Positions 1 to 11,194 of a DNA stretch of 64,000 bases are shown here, in pieces. The position numbers and the translations under genes are program-made. The DNA is from Prorocentrum cordatum. Taxonomy: Eukaryota; Sar; Dinophyceae; Prorocentrales; Prorocentraceae. The notes under the pieces are model-generated. The model ran no database searches and was not told the DNA's origin. It worked only from the letters and a program-made list of their open reading frames with translations. The DNA lies in NCBI GenBank assembly GCA_963575745.1, contig CAUYUJ010016896.1, positions 55,001 to 119,000 of the forward strand, given 5' to 3'. Each line of letters begins with the position of its first letter. Position 1 is the first letter of the stretch.

Positions 1-61
1 CAAGTGAAAATACTGGCACAAACAAACTGGGATATAACCTACACCTCAGGCGAGGACCAAA

Positions 62-723
62 ACTTATCCCTTAGATTGGGCCTCTCTGGCCAACCCCTTC
101 ACTCGAATTCGTTCTAACAAAGCAGCCATTCGTTGCTCATCGGGAGGGGCCGCGTCAGCACTGGAGAAGGATGTCCTCACCACGGTGTGGGCGTCCGGAC
201 ACGGCGGGTCGGCGGAGAGGCGCAGCCTCTGGAAAGGAACCGCACGATCAACGAAAGCCCGAACTATCGGGTTCGGACAATGACCCTTCCGATACTCAGC
301 CAAAACGTATACCCTTTAACGCGTGGGGGCCTCGCAACTCCGACTGAGCTTGATTCCCCTCCCCTGGGACCAACCCCCGCAACGAAGGCACAATAGTTGC
401 TCCTTGGACGCATCCCGACGCAACACCGAACCACCAACAGCTTGCCGAGCCAGCGTCCCCGACATGGCGACAAGAGTGTGTCCCATGGAATCCTGGAGCA
501 ACTTCTTGAGAAAATGTGGCAGCCCAGGACATCCATCCATGGGCGCTTCGTTCCCTGGGCAATTGAGCACTCGAAAACATAGCGTACATTGAGTGCCAAG
601 TGGTCCGTGCTCCCACGTGTGCCACGACATCTTTCGCCGTGATCGCCCAGAGACTATTCGATGAGGCCTTGCCCACCGAACTTCGTTCTCAAAAAGAGGG
701 AGCACCGTGCTTGCAAGCTTCAT
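62..723 (-). pseudogene. LINE-A C-terminal Cys-rich tail
   Basis: The end of the ORF2-like protein, in two or three frames. It reads GTQCTLCFRVLNCPGNEAPM, then GHTLVAMSGTLARQ, then LLCLRCGGWSQGRGIKLSRS followed by Cys. This is the H-L...CxRCG...L...C tail I know from dinoflagellate LINE proteins (recollection, not a search). The last frame ends DEQRMAALLERIRVKGLARE and stops at about 62. LINE-B ends with the same EQRMAAL signature, which fixes the 3' limit of both coding regions. Confidence 0.72.
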
Positions 724-1357
724 GAAGTGTCCAGCCCTCTCGCCTGCTAAGTCCAGCTATTGTGAAAAAGCTGGCGATGGGGCTGGGATGCAAGCTGAGG
801 CCGTCTCTGGCATAACGATCCGCCGCCGCGTCGGCTACGGCAAACATCCGCTCGACCCCTTCTAGGGCTTCTATCTGCTCTCGCTCTCGACGGGCCTTGA
901 CATGTCGGATCGTGTGAATCATGGCCGTGCCCTCGAGCTGCTGCGCAAAAACTCGAATGCCTGCAAACTTGTTTGACCGCGCAAGCTGGGCATCCACATC
1001 CTTCTGAGCGAGGCGCATGGCCGCCATGCAATCAGCACCGAGCTCTGCTGGTCGCGTGGCTATCTGTCCACAGATCGCAATCCCTACGTGCTCCGCCATA
1101 GCTGGTGTTTGCGGCAAGGACCCTGGGACTACGCCTTTGACGATCGCCACAGGACCCTCGCCAGCACCAGGACACGCAGCCACAGCCCAGGCAGCACGCT
1201 GCAGTGGCCTAATCAATGGTCTGCTGCTGGGCCCGTCAGAAGCCAAGCGCAGCGGCGCTAAACTGGTCAAGCTCGCTATCTCTTCAGGCTGCATGTCCAG
1301 TGCGTTGCCCTCCCTATCGTACAGGTAATCCTCAGACGAAACCAAAGGGCAGGGCAA
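689..1357 (-). pseudogene. LINE-A RNase H domain
   Basis: This 222-codon minus-strand frame fits RNase H, the enzyme that removes RNA from the RNA/DNA hybrid. Candidate acidic residues, in order, are the Asp in RLASDGPSS, the Glu in AMAEHVGIA, the Asp in LGADCMAAM, and the Asp in VADAAADRYARDG after HTIRHVKAR, the usual HVKA...D ending. Length and order are normal for a LINE RNase H. This is the best preserved single frame of the element and has no internal stop. Confidence 0.75.
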
Positions 1358-1487
1358 CTCGCTGTCTGCCTATACATGAACACCACTCGTGAAACTTGGC
1401 AGGTCTTGGTTGTCACGAGCAGCATTGAGAAATGTGTCAGGTACCTCAGAAGCTTCACGCGCTTCTACAACACGAGGGAGCTGACAT

Positions 1488-2273
1488 CTATATAACCTGG
1501 TGGACTGTGTCAGGTTGGCCGCACTCACACAACCCGTCACACACGTAACCCGCGCGCATAGCCCTATCGTTCGTCCACCGTCCACCACGTCCGCATGTGC
1601 GGATTAAATACTTCTGGTATCGTGTGTATCTCTTGGCTTCCGGTGCTACCGTATCCCTCAGGAGGTCTAGGGTCGCGCGAGAACCTTCAGGAACACCAGG
1701 GTGCCTCGCCAGGTCTAACTCACGCTGGCGCTGCAAACCTTGCTCCACCATGTCCATGAGGAGGGGCGGTGGGGTGGTCTCTAATTCGACCTCGAGGCCG
1801 TTGTGGTCGAACCACTTCAAGGGACCATCCGCCCGCCAACCAGCCCTCTTGAGACATAATACTGCTCGGGCTAGCGGGCCCGGGGATCTATCCCACGATT
1901 CACACTCAACAGGCTTGGGTAGATCCCAGAGCCTGCGAAGCTCAGCTCGCGAAACTAATGACAGTGCGGGACGCCGCGAAGCGGTCCATATCATTCGACA
2001 CCATTGGGTCGCTGGCGCGACAGCGAATCTACCACTACTGTCCCCGAGAAGGGCAACCTTGGCCCTCAACGACACCCCTCCATGACTCGGGCCATTGCTG
2101 CGGGCCATTAACCCCCTAAGACTGAGCCGCTCCGAGGCCGTGAGACCCGAGACGCCCGCCCCGAAACTGCAGGCAGGGGCAACTCCTTGACGGGCAAGCT
2201 TCCTGAAGGGGGTCTTTTTGGGTCCCTTAAATCGCCTTCGGAGAGCTCGGACCTTTCTAAATCGTCTGCGCAT
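1488..2273 (-). pseudogene. LINE-A post-RT region with Cys-rich motif
   Basis: A 261-codon open minus-strand frame continues from the RT thumb. It contains a cluster shared with LINE-B (PATQWCRMIWTASRRPAL here, PATQLSRMAWMAASQP there), then WFDHNGLEVEL and a long helix. It ends in CDGLCECGQPDTVHQVI, which has the pattern of the Cys-Cys-His knuckle between RT and RNase H in many LINEs. The knuckle probably binds nucleic acid. The frame is lost just after VHQVI, before the last expected Cys. Confidence 0.78.
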
Positions 2274-3360
2274 TAAAGTAAAAACGCCCTCGCTGTTTCA
2301 GTCGAGCATGCTGTCCGTGTCTCCTAGCTCCCGCAGACTCATCGATGCCAAGATATGCCGCGCTGGATTCGCATACGCTGGGCGGCAGCCCCAAGGATTC
2401 ACAAACATCCCGAACAAGATCCTTGGACGTCGCCATGATGGCAAGCTTGGCCGGGTTGAGACCTGCATTGAGAGAGCGGCTGGCGTCCTCGAAGTGTTTC
2501 ATGCTCTCTATCGCCACACCCTTCGCAATGTCGTAGTCACTGGGGGAGATGTGGATAACTCTGTCATCTATGTAGTTCTGGAAATCATCCAACGGCGCAC
2601 GCTGCACAAACACATCCAGAAGATCCACTGCATGCCCCCTTGGTTGCCAGATCACTGTAACCGTCGCCCGCTGGAAGCCCGCACCTCGCTATCGGCGGTG
2701 TCGTCGCATGATTTCGCCCCAATCTGATCACGCGCGGGCCCATCCACATGTTGAACACGAGCTTGAGCCAGGATGCTGGGACTCCGTGGCGCAGGAACTT
2801 GCGACGCAGCTCCAGCAGCGGGATGGATTCGTAATACTTGCTCCAGTCTGCGACGATGACCACCCCACGCTTGTGCGCCACTTGGTTGCTTTCAGAACGT
2901 ACCGCCTGCAGCCGCGCACAATCTACTGCAGATCGTCCTTTGCTCGCACCCAGTAGCGCCTGTCCAAATCTGCGTGCGTCTGGGCTACTATCGGCTTCCT
3001 CGCCCGCTGCCACGCACGGTGCATCATAGCATATAAAATGGTGAGTCGGTTGCCGCCTGACGGCTTTCCCAATAACGGCATCTGGATCCAGCATAGTTGC
3101 TTCGGCAACATTCCTGTCGCCTCCGGCGCAGCCATCAACATGCTGAGGGCATCCAGACCTTCATCGTCCAACAAACACAGGTGACGCGGGTAGAGATTGT
3201 CGAAGCTCGTAGCCGTGGTCGCTGGGAACGACTTGGCAGCATCTCGTATCTCGTCCGCCGTGAGCCCGGGGCATATCGATCGATCGGGTACCCAGGCTGG
3301 CAGCGCAACATCCGATGCTTTCCATGGCGTGCGATGCATCTCCACCTCTTGTGCCACAAT
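2257..3360 (-). pseudogene. LINE-A reverse transcriptase, YIDD box, frameshifted
   Basis: Three overlapping minus-strand frames hold successive RT blocks. The fingers block (about 3290-3000) reads LTADEIRDAAKSFPATTATS and QMPLLGKPSGGNRLTILYAM. The next block has motif A (VVIVADWSKYYESI, catalytic Asp) and motif B (ARCGLPAGDGYSDL). The last block (2655-2257) has motif C, FQNYIDDRVIHI, with both catalytic aspartates, then the thumb-like LNAGLNPAKLAIMATS and AAYLGID. The frames shift near 3090 and near 2600. The catalytic residues survive, so decay is by indels rather than active-site loss. In motif A the position usually held by FD is YE. Confidence 0.9.
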
Positions 3361-3369
3361 GACGACGGG

Positions 3370-4270
3370 ATCTCCTGACTGAAAATCCCATAGCTACAGC
3401 AGGAGACGGGATCGCCTTCACCGTTGTGACTCGATGCAACGGCGTTGATCCACCCTGCGTCGCCATCTTGCACCACTCTGCCCATGCTTGGTTTGAATCC
3501 TTCAGCTGCCCTCCCCCTGCACAACTCACACCGTCTGATATTTCATCTAAGAACTGCTGGATACGGTCCATGTCCATTGGCACCGTGTTGATGAGGGCTC
3601 GTGCTTGGACCACCGTGGAGTTCAATATGGCATTGACCCCTGATCCAAGTTAAGGTACGGAGAGGAACGACGTGATCTCCTCAGAACAACGCATCATCCC
3701 ATCCTGGTCGGACTGGGCATATAACTTCTGTGCGGTAACAATACTTTCCTGGAGCCACTGCCATCCCTGCGCAACGCTCTGCACTGCATTGTCATCCAAG
3801 ATATTGCTCGTTGCGTCAACCAATCGCGGCTCCAGGTTCCGTGCATGCGCTCCTGGCTGCTTGAGATCAATGCCTGCATTCTGCGCAACATACTCCGCAA
3901 CCGTCACAGCATACTTCCCATATACAGTCGAAAGGAACGCCCAAGACACACCTAGGTCACTGCTCTCATTTTGCGCCAGCTCGAGCGCTTGTCTCGCCAA
4001 CGCAGCGTGCAGTCTCCAATCAATCGCCTGAGTCAAGGGGCCAGGCGGCGGGGTCGCAGGCAGCTTTGCCGATGCCGTGTAAGCGTAGTGCTGGATTTTG
4101 CACCCGTCGTAAACTAAGGATAGCTGGGCTGGTCGATGAGCTTTCTTGTGCCGCTGCGTGACTGCATGAACTCCTCTGTATCCTCTCACGATCGCACTGT
4201 TCAAGCAGAGGCAGTCCATCGTGCTCACACCCGCGCCTCCTCGAAAGGTAACATGCGACGGGGCAGCTGT
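3370..4270 (-). pseudogene. LINE-A linker between endonuclease and reverse transcriptase
   Basis: Open, helix-rich minus-strand sequence with the expected position and length for the EN-RT linker. The frame covering 4150-3650 includes IDWRLHAALARQALELAQN and LVDATSNILDDNAVQSVAQG. A second frame (3625-3400) contains MDRIQQFLDEISD and AWAEWCKMATQGGSTPLHR; similar Trp-rich segments precede the RT in dinoflagellate LINEs. No catalytic motif is expected here. At least one frameshift, near 3640, separates the two pieces. Confidence 0.6.
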
Positions 4271-4272
4271 GA

Positions 4273-5010
4273 TCACGTCAGCTTGCTGGGGGGGCCAGAG
4301 TGCTCCAGGATGGAGGCGCCCATGTTCCAGTCTCCTGCAATCAGCCCAGGCCCCGATGCACCCGATAGTATCCGCCCAGCTGCCGCAAGAATCTCCGCGT
4401 GCAGGCCCGCTTGGCCTGTCGAATCTTCCAGGTAAACGTTGAGGATGGGTATCGGCGGCCATCCTCTGATGTCTACGATCACATGTTAAAGCCGCTGTGC
4501 GCAGATGAGCTGTCCTCCTGGCGGGTGTCGCAATCCTAGATCGTCACGTACAAAGACCACAACTCCGCCAGTCGGAATCGAGCCAATGGTGGCCCTTGCT
4601 GGCATGGCCGAACACTTCCATCGCCTCCCAGCAGCCCATGAATACAACGCCTCCAGAGCAACCCCCGTGAAGCCTATCTCCTGGCACAGCACAATCATAG
4701 CGTTCGTCTTCTCCAATCGTGATTTCAGCGTAGCTCGCCCCCCACTCGCGTTGAAGGTCTCGAGGCTGAACGTTCCCTGCAGCGTGGGTGTCGCTGGCTG
4801 CCTCAATACGTTTCCACGTAGTCGCAGCCCTGACATGAGAGGCCCGTTCCTGTCATTAGGAACACCGTTGCTTCTTGCCCAGCTCGCGGAGCTTGGTTGC
4901 GAAAGCTTCAGCACCTGAATTGGCCGCCTCAATGAGCTGCTGCTGCTCAGACTCGTCCAGCTCATCACATCCACGCTTCTGTGCTTCGCCACGTCCATCG
5001 TCATCATGCG
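4273..5010 (-). pseudogene. LINE-A AP-like endonuclease domain, frameshifted
   Basis: The domain that nicks target DNA for target-primed reverse transcription. The N-terminal half (about 5010-4490) reads FSLETFNASG, then IVLCQEIGFTG with the catalytic Glu of the QE box, then GGVVVFVRDDLGLR. The C-terminal half (4482-4273) is in another frame and reads NVYLEDSTGQAGLHAEIL, then LIAGDWNMG. GDWN is the counterpart of the canonical GDFN metal/DNA-binding motif, at about 4319-4344. The break near 4485 is a frameshift. Both halves are recognisable, so the loss of function is probably recent. Confidence 0.78.
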
Positions 5011-5906
5011 TGTCACCATGCCTGCGATCATCATTAGCAGCACCGTCATGGTCCACTTCCATCTTGGGGGCAGGCATGTTGGCCGCGAGGACCTCGCGAA
5101 GCTTGCCCCATAGTGGCGAGGCCAGAAACTGTCGCACATCGTCGTCTTGAACATCGTCAGCCTTGAGGTCAAGAGGGTCACGCGCTCCAGCAGGTGGGTT
5201 GGCATGTCCAGCAAGCTGCTGGGCGGCGGTGCTAACCTCCGCCTGCAACGTGGTGACCGAGATCCTCTTGGCCTCAGGCGTGGCCCGCTTCGTCTGTAGA
5301 GATGTCTGGAGCTCCTCCAGCAGCTTCTCTTTCTCTGATATGTCTGCTTCCAGCTTCTTGACCGCCGCTGACGCCTTCCAAGTCTTGCGTGGCCCTGCGG
5401 CGGGTGACATTTGGAGTCCGTAGCCCTTTCTGTCGAACTTTGATGTCGTCAATCTTGGCTTTGATGCTCTGCCGCAGCTCGCCGGATTCACTTCCACTCG
5501 GCAGAGACTTGATGCTGGCCTCAAAAAATGTGAGCTGAGCGGCCAGCTTGGGCTTCTTGATCTCATCACCGTCACTCTCATTGATCTGGGATGCCTGGGC
5601 TGGATCCGCGGCCATCTTCCAGGGCGAAGGCTTGGCAGACCCAGCATTCGACTTCCCATCTGAGTTCGACATCGACGCATTTGTGTTCTGGAGAACAGCA
5701 CTGCGCAGGAGCTTCTCGATAGCCTCGAGCCGCTTGTCGAAATGGCTGTTCGACGGGGCGGCCGCTTTGCCTGGCGCTGCACCTGGCTGGCGTCCGCCTC
5801 CTCCTTTCCCCACTCCTGTGAGGCGCTCCTCCTCCCGCTTCTCGCGGTTGCCCCAGGCGGCCCGGCGAACGCGGGCAGGCGCTGCTTGCCCGCAGGTGCA
5901 TCGCAC
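4856..5906 (-). pseudogene. LINE-A ORF1-like protein (zinc finger plus coiled coil), frameshifted
   Basis: The frame entering at 5906 has a CTCG knuckle followed by AWGNREKREE. This resembles the CxxC-type zinc finger that opens many dinoflagellate LINE proteins. It continues into charged, helix-rich sequence (DKRLEAIEKLLRSAVLQN). Near 5385 the sense moves to a second frame that begins ASAAVKKLEADISEKEKLL, a clear leucine heptad coiled coil, and runs to a stop at 4856. ORF1 proteins of LINEs usually bind RNA and oligomerise through such coils; that role is inferred. A TAG just upstream of the knuckle in the same frame suggests that the true start is lost or was in another frame. A 627-codon open frame overlapping this region is only partly sense: its upstream half is a translated GGA repeat. 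Confidence 0.6.
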
Positions 5907-5909
5907 TCG

Positions 5910-7530
5910 GCACGCCTAGTTCGCACTCGCCACCCCGCATCTGCCGCAGGCCCAGAAGGGCCTCCGCGGCCCTCGCAGCGCATCTGGGATGTCGGGCGGC
6001 GGGCTCGGCCCCATGGGCCCCGCGGGGGAGCCCTCGGAATCGCGGCAAAACTTTGGCCCGCAAGCACGAGCCGCGCTGAAGACACGTGCTTGCAAGCACA
6101 GGGCGCCACCTGTGCCAGCACGGCTAGGAGGAGGAGGAGGTGGAGGAGGAGAGGAGGAGAGGAGGAGGAGGAGGAGGAGGAGGAGGAGGAGAAGGACAAG
6201 GAGGAGGAGGAAAAGAGAGAGAGGAGGAGACGGGGGGGGAGGAGGAGGAGAAGAAAGAGGAGGAGGATGAGGAGGAGGAAGAGTGGGATCATAATATCGA
6301 TATCCTCGATATCGCAGGCTCGGAGGTCGAGGGTCGGGCGCCCGCCCGGCCCCCTTCCGCAGGGCAGGGGCGCGACCTGGCCGAACTGCCTCGCGAACTC
6401 GAACTCCGCCTCGAGCTCCCTGCAGCCATGGCGACGAGCTGCTCGAAACCCGGCACCCTGGAGTTCGCGCCGCGCTCCACCTCGGCCTGCGACCTGGAAT
6501 GCCTCCAAATGTTTTGCTCGGGCCAGACCGCCCGCACCCCCCCCGGCGAGCTGCTTGGCGCGCAGCCCCTCTCCTTCGAGCGGCTGATCCGCTCCTTCGC
6601 GCGCTGCGAGCGCACCGCCAGGCAGTGCTCTGTCACGTTGTCGCGCGGCGGGTGCGCCTCCAGGCAGTGCTCTGCCGCGTCCTTGTGGTCCACGTGCAGT
6701 TTGGGGCTCCACTGGGAGTCGCAGGTGCCCAGCACCCACCGCGCTGCCGCTTCTGACCCGAGGCGAAAGACTCTCCTCGTTGGGGGAAGGGCTGAGGCAG
6801 ATGGGCCTTCGCTCCGCGCAAACTGGGGCCCCCTTGCCGCCATCGAGATGCGGGGGGACGTGGCCGCCAGCATGCTGATGAAGGTTCGCCTGCTCTCCTC
6901 GTAGCGCGCGCGCTCCTCGTCGGCGCTGGTCGCGTCCTGGCGTGCACGGCGCGGCAGCCGCCCCCTGCTGCGCCCGCGGTTGGGGGAGCGGAGGCTGCGT
7001 CTCCTGCGCCCCCCCGCGCTCTCCCGCCCCCTCGGCTGGGCGCGCGCCTCGCCGCGGCGGCGCGCGAGCTGGGGCCCCCTGCCAGAGGCGGCGGATCCCG
7101 CTGCAGAGGAAGGCGCGCCCCTCGGGGAAGGGGCGCCATGAAGGGCAGCATCCGCGAGCCCACCCTCCTCTGCTAGAGTCACTCCTTGGGAGATTGGCTC
7201 CCTGACGTTGGAGTTGCTCTCTGGAGTGATGTCCCGGTGATCCTGCTCTACCCGGGCCATATCGTCGACCGCGCCAAGGATCACCTCGACGTCGTGGGAG
7301 AGGCTCTGTGCGGTGATGTCGTGGTGATCCGTGTCCGCAGTGGCCTCGGCATTAACGCCAGTTGCCCTCGCCGCCGCGCCAGCGTGGTCGCGGTGGTCCG
7401 TCTGGTCACCTGGCTCGCTTGCATGATTCATCTGCGCGGCTGTAGACCCAACGCGCGGCGCAATGGCCTGGTGAATCAAGCCGCCGCGACGCATCGCATT
7501 TCCCAGCATGGTGTTCTTCTCCTCCTTGGG
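5910..7530. other. Spacer between LINE-A and LINE-B
   Basis: A GGA trinucleotide tract occupies about 6120-6290. From 6289 to 7797 one minus-strand frame stays open for 502 codons, but it starts inside the LINE-B tail out of the LINE-B frame and is rich in Arg, Ser and Ala. It shows no recognisable domain apart from a loose repeat (AEHCLEAHPPRDNVTEHCLA). The openness is explained by high GC, so I do not call a gene. This may be a 3' UTR of LINE-B or a 5' region of LINE-A. Confidence 0.5.
6120..6290. repeat. GGA trinucleotide tract
   Basis: About 170 bp of interrupted GGA on the plus strand, immediately upstream (minus-strand sense) of the LINE-A ORF1 region. Confidence 0.95.
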
Positions 7531-7531
7531 T

Positions 7532-8200
7532 TCACGAAAAGCGCATCTCCCTCTCGCGAACAAGTTGACGCAGCGCTGCCATCCTCTGCTCCTAGATGCT
7601 GTGGAGTTGTTGCTCTTGATGATGGCGGCCTTGGTGTACATCGTGCTGGCGAGCGCGCCCGTGCGGAGCCTGCCCAAAGGGGCTGTCGCGTCGATGCGTC
7701 GCCCGAACTGCTTGTGGGGTCCGATGCCTTTCTTCAGGTTGCCCGGAACCTCCAAGCGCTTTGTGATGGCGGCCGTGCATTGTAGGCGAAGCTTCAATCG
7801 GCGGCGTCGCTGCGCCTGGGCTCCGTCCGCACCTCACGCAACTGAAGACTGACTTGGCGATCTGATTGGCGTCGAGTGCGACTCGCTGGTTGACGGCGAC
7901 CAGCCTGTGATATTGCGGGTGCTGTCCAGGAAGCCTGAGGCGCCTTGGCACCCAGCAAGCGGAGGTTGCGCTCCAGGGGTGCGCAGTGGCGAACAGGTCT
8001 CGCATTGCACCCTGGGCTCACCTTCTTTTCATCGGTGCCATGTCTCCTTCGTGGTACTGGTCGCTCGGCGGCGCGCAGCAGGCCGTCTAGTCCATCATGA
8101 CTGGTCGTCCTTGTCGGCGATGGGAAGCAAGTTGGCGACGAGATGCGCAATCTTGTCGGTCGCGGTGGCGGCCTCCTCCATCTCCTCCACGACCTGCTCA
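7532..8200 (-). pseudogene. LINE-B C-terminal tail
   Basis: Pieces of three minus-strand frames give HRLVAVNQRVALDANQ, FSCVRCGRSPG (CxRCG knuckle), KLRLQCTAAITKRLEVPG (next Cys) and KKGIGPHKQFGRR. The third frame closes with EQRMAALRQLVREREMRFS and a TGA at 7532-7534. The layout matches the LINE-A tail block for block. Confidence 0.7.
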
Positions 8201-8803
8201 TCAGGTGGCAGGTGCATGGTTGTAGCCAGCCTGGCCCGCGCATCTGCCACTATGTTGGCGTCTGTCAGTCTGCGTTGGTTGGCTGATAACGCTTCGTACT
8301 CCGCCCCTGACATCTGAGCCTTGACGTGGTGGGACTGCCGGACGAGCTGGAAGCCACCCAGCGACTGCGCGAAGTAGGCGACGCACGCGTGGGTGGTCTT
8401 GCTCTTTAGCTGGTGATCCTTGGCCTTGTTGCCCAGCTTGATGACACCTGCGAAATTTGCATAGACCTGCCTGGCAGGGGCGGCCGGCGCTCTGCGAGAC
8501 GAGAGCCGAACCCAGGTGCTCGCCCATGGCCCGCGGCAAGGAGGCAGGGGCGGGCGCATGCATGGGGCACGAGGGCGCGCTGGAGCGTCAGTCCAGGATC
8601 ACGACACTCCATCCAGCTCGCAGGAACTCGCGGACTGGTGGCTTGGCGCATGATCCATCGATGGCAACTTCCATGCTCGCACCCTTAGTTGCGAGGACGT
8701 ATGGGGGCATGTTTTCAAGCGTGATCTCCTTCGCTTCGCCTCGCGCATCGAGAATCCCGCGCCTGACTCCGAGGTCCAGGGGCGGGGCAGCGGAGGTGCC
8801 CAC
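8200..8803 (-). pseudogene. LINE-B RNase H domain, frameshifted
   Basis: The N-terminal half (about 8800-8590) ends MEVAIDGSCAKPPVREFLRA followed by GWSVVILD, with the first catalytic Asp in AIDGS. The C-terminal half, in another frame (8480-8200), reads VYANFAGVIKLGNKAKDHQ, then LVRQSHHVKAQMSGAEYEAL and DANIVADARARLA, i.e. the HVKA...N..AD ending of RNase H. The middle segment with the expected Glu falls at the frame break and I could not place it. Confidence 0.7.
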
Positions 8804-9174
8804 TGCGCGAACCCTGGCTCGCCCACTCGCTGACGGATCTGATCGAGAAGAGCGGTTGGGGCCTCAGCTTCTGCCTGGACTTGCTGCGCTTCAGGGCGCT
8901 CGCAGTCAACGAGGCGATGGAGAAGTGCGTTTTCTGCCCCGTATTGGCATCTCCCACTCGATTGGCACCCTGCAAGCTGAGCGCGGCGCTGGGCCAAGAC
9001 CCCCCCGCAGGCCGCGTTCATCGAGCAGAACTTCTGGCAGGCCGCGTAGCAATATAACTTGGGCGGGATCATGGGCGCCAAGATGCCGAAGGTCATCCTC
9101 GTTGCGTCCCCAAGCCGCATCTTGTTGGCAAGCGCCTTCTCGTGCTGGAACTGGGCCCCTTGTTGCAGCGCCAT
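8804..9174 (-). pseudogene. LINE-B post-RT region with Cys/His knuckle
   Basis: The minus-strand frame reads ALANKMRLGDATRMTFGILA, then ACQKFCSMNAACGGV and GRCQYGAENALLHRLVDCER. The last piece has the C-x-x-G...H-x-x-x-x-C form of the LINE knuckle, followed by the RNase H segment downstream. It is equivalent to the CDGLCECG region of LINE-A. Confidence 0.65.
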
Positions 9175-9200
9175 GAATAGAAATCCTGGCGTAAGCTGGT

Positions 9201-11194
9201 CTATTTCACTTTATCTCCTCGGTGGTTGGCCCTAGCAGCTCCGTCTTCGGCGCCCGCCCTGCGCGTTGGATGGAAAGCGATGCGCGCTGCGTCGTCCCTC
9301 TGGTATTGCCCCAGTTGCCTCGTGGGCCTGGTGCTTTCCCTGCCCGGCGCCACCATGTAGATTGCTGGGCGAGTGGAACTGGAGCCTGCTGCGGCTGCGA
9401 CGCAGCCATCCATGCCATTCGCGACAACTGGGTCGCAGGCGCCATCGCTGTGGCGACCGCGGGCCCCCCAGGCAGCGCCAGCTTCCATGTGGCGGGAAAA
9501 CCCTCCATGGCACGGCTTGTGGCACTTCCCACTGTCGCGGCGTAGTCTGTGAAGCTCCGCATCTGAAAGTCCGTTGACCTCCGCGCCGCAAGTAGCTGCT
9601 GGTCGGGCTCCCGCGCGGTGCGCCCCACCAGTCCTGCCCTTCTGTCGCCCAGGAAGTCGTCGTCGATGCAGACGCAACTGGTGAACTCGTTATCTGTCTT
9701 GGCGCTTCCGTCTCGTGTTCTGGGTCACTCGTCGGCGCCCGCGCGTGAAATTCGCGCCCAGATAGGTGGCCCTTCGTTGGCCCGCGGCGTGCTCTAAGCC
9801 CAGCTGCTTGACCACTTCCTCGCTGATGCTTACTGAGCTGGCGACGCCCACCAGCGTCTCACTGAGTCGCGCTCCCAGGCGCTCGGCGGCGGCGAAGAAG
9901 TCCTTCCCAGCTCGCACTGCCTCTGAGATAGCAGCGTCCTTCGCGCCGCCGTTGACGCCGAGCGAGGCGCCGTCGATGTAGGACAAGAACCTCACCAGGG
10001 GGCGGAGAGCGACGCACTGATCGCACTGCTCGAGGGCATGCGCCTTGACGACCACATCAGCATAGCCATCCCCAACAAGAAGCCCATCCTGTGCGTGCCG
10101 AGGTTGCGCTCCATGGTGTTGGTGAAGACGTATGATCCGTGGCACTTTTCCACTGGTTGTAGATAGCCTCTGTCGTCGCCACAGGCATGCCTAGTCGAGC
10201 CAGCTTGTCCCGTGCGTCATCCAGGGATATGGCATCATAAAACGTGCTGTAGTCCGCAATGATGGGGGCTGTGCGACGCCCTATGGATACGTTCTGCTCC
10301 GCGTCCGCAGCCAGGATTCAGGCGCTGTCAGTCGCGCTCTTGTTCTTCGAAGAGGACGCACCGACTGTTGCTGTATTTGCGTCGATTCTGGCTTCCGAAA
10401 GCGCTGCCAGACTCGGCGAGCCACTAAGTGCAATATAGTCCACCGGTGTCCACCTGATACCTCGGGTAGAATCAGCACCGCCATCTGCGCGAGCTGTACC
10501 GGGAAAGGTCAAATCTCTTCACGCGCCAGCGTGATGTCGCACAATCCCTGCTGCGCGTCGTCGCAAGGTGCTGCAGGTGGGCGGGGCGGGCGCCGTCGAG
10601 GCAGCTGGAGGTCTTCGATCTGGAGCATATGAAAGCTCATATGATGTCCTCTGGCGTCGGACGATCCAGGGCGCATCGGTCGGGCATCCACGCTGCTGGG
10701 CCTGCCGTCGTAGCCCTTCAAAGTACTGCGCGCTTGTCCTCATGTCCATCGCGATGTAGCGCGGGCGCCCCGTGATGCCGCGCTCGCCGCCGTTGCCTGT
10801 CGGAGGCGCCTGCGCGCCTCGCCCCCGGGCGCGGCGACGGAGCTTGCCTGCGCCGCCGCACAGTTCCGCCCAGCGTCTGTCGGAGCCCCTGCTGGCGAGC
10901 TGCGTCGCGCAATTGATGTCCTCGTCGAAGTCCTCCAACAGGTGGGTGATGCCATCGCGCGCGCGGCCTTTGCGCCGGCCGAGTTGCCTGCTGCGCAGGG
11001 AAGTCAAACCGCGCGTTGAGATTCTGTCCAACGTGCTCGACAATGAGAGAACCCTGCACCTCATCATTGTGGGCGAGTCGCCCAGCGGCATCGCGAGCGC
11101 CAGCTTGCGCAGCAACCAACCCACGAATGCAGGCTCGCAGCCGCTTCCAGCCATCCGCAACAGCCTGCGCCCCCCCCATCGGACACACTCTCAT
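9201..11194 (-). pseudogene. LINE-B reverse transcriptase, altered active site (YIDG)
   Basis: RT blocks lie in several frames. Around 10265-10140 the minus strand reads APIIADYSTFYDAISLDDAR, the counterpart of LINE-A motif A (ADWSKYYESI). The next frame (10145-9690) holds LLVGDGYADVVVKAHALE (motif B-like), then VRFLSYIDGASLGVNGGAKD in the motif C position, then QRRATYLGANFTRGRRR. The second Asp of the YxDD box is Gly, which should abolish catalysis. The 11194-10509 part covers the linker and fingers and is only loosely recognisable. Further frames at 9677-9206 lead into the PATQLSRMAW block. Confidence 0.75.

Larger units (their letters stand above)
62..5906 (-). mobile_element. LINE-A: near full-length non-LTR retrotransposon, decayed
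   Basis: Read on the minus strand, this stretch carries the parts of a LINE in the expected order: an ORF1-like coiled-coil protein, an AP-type endonuclease, a linker, a reverse transcriptase with a YIDD box, a post-RT region with a Cys-rich motif, RNase H and a Cys-containing tail. The parts sit in different frames, so the copy carries several frameshifts and cannot make an intact protein. Sequencing indels are an unlikely explanation, because the host gene at 60.4-62.6 kb stays open for over 700 codons in the same assembly. I see no clear target-site duplication or poly-A tail. Its C-terminus matches that of LINE-B, so both belong to one lineage. Confidence 0.88.

Noticed and set aside
4856-6739. 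627-codon minus-strand frame as a single gene
   Set aside because: Only its last third is sense (LINE-A ORF1 coiled coil). The upstream part is a GGA tract and GC-rich filler in the wrong frame.
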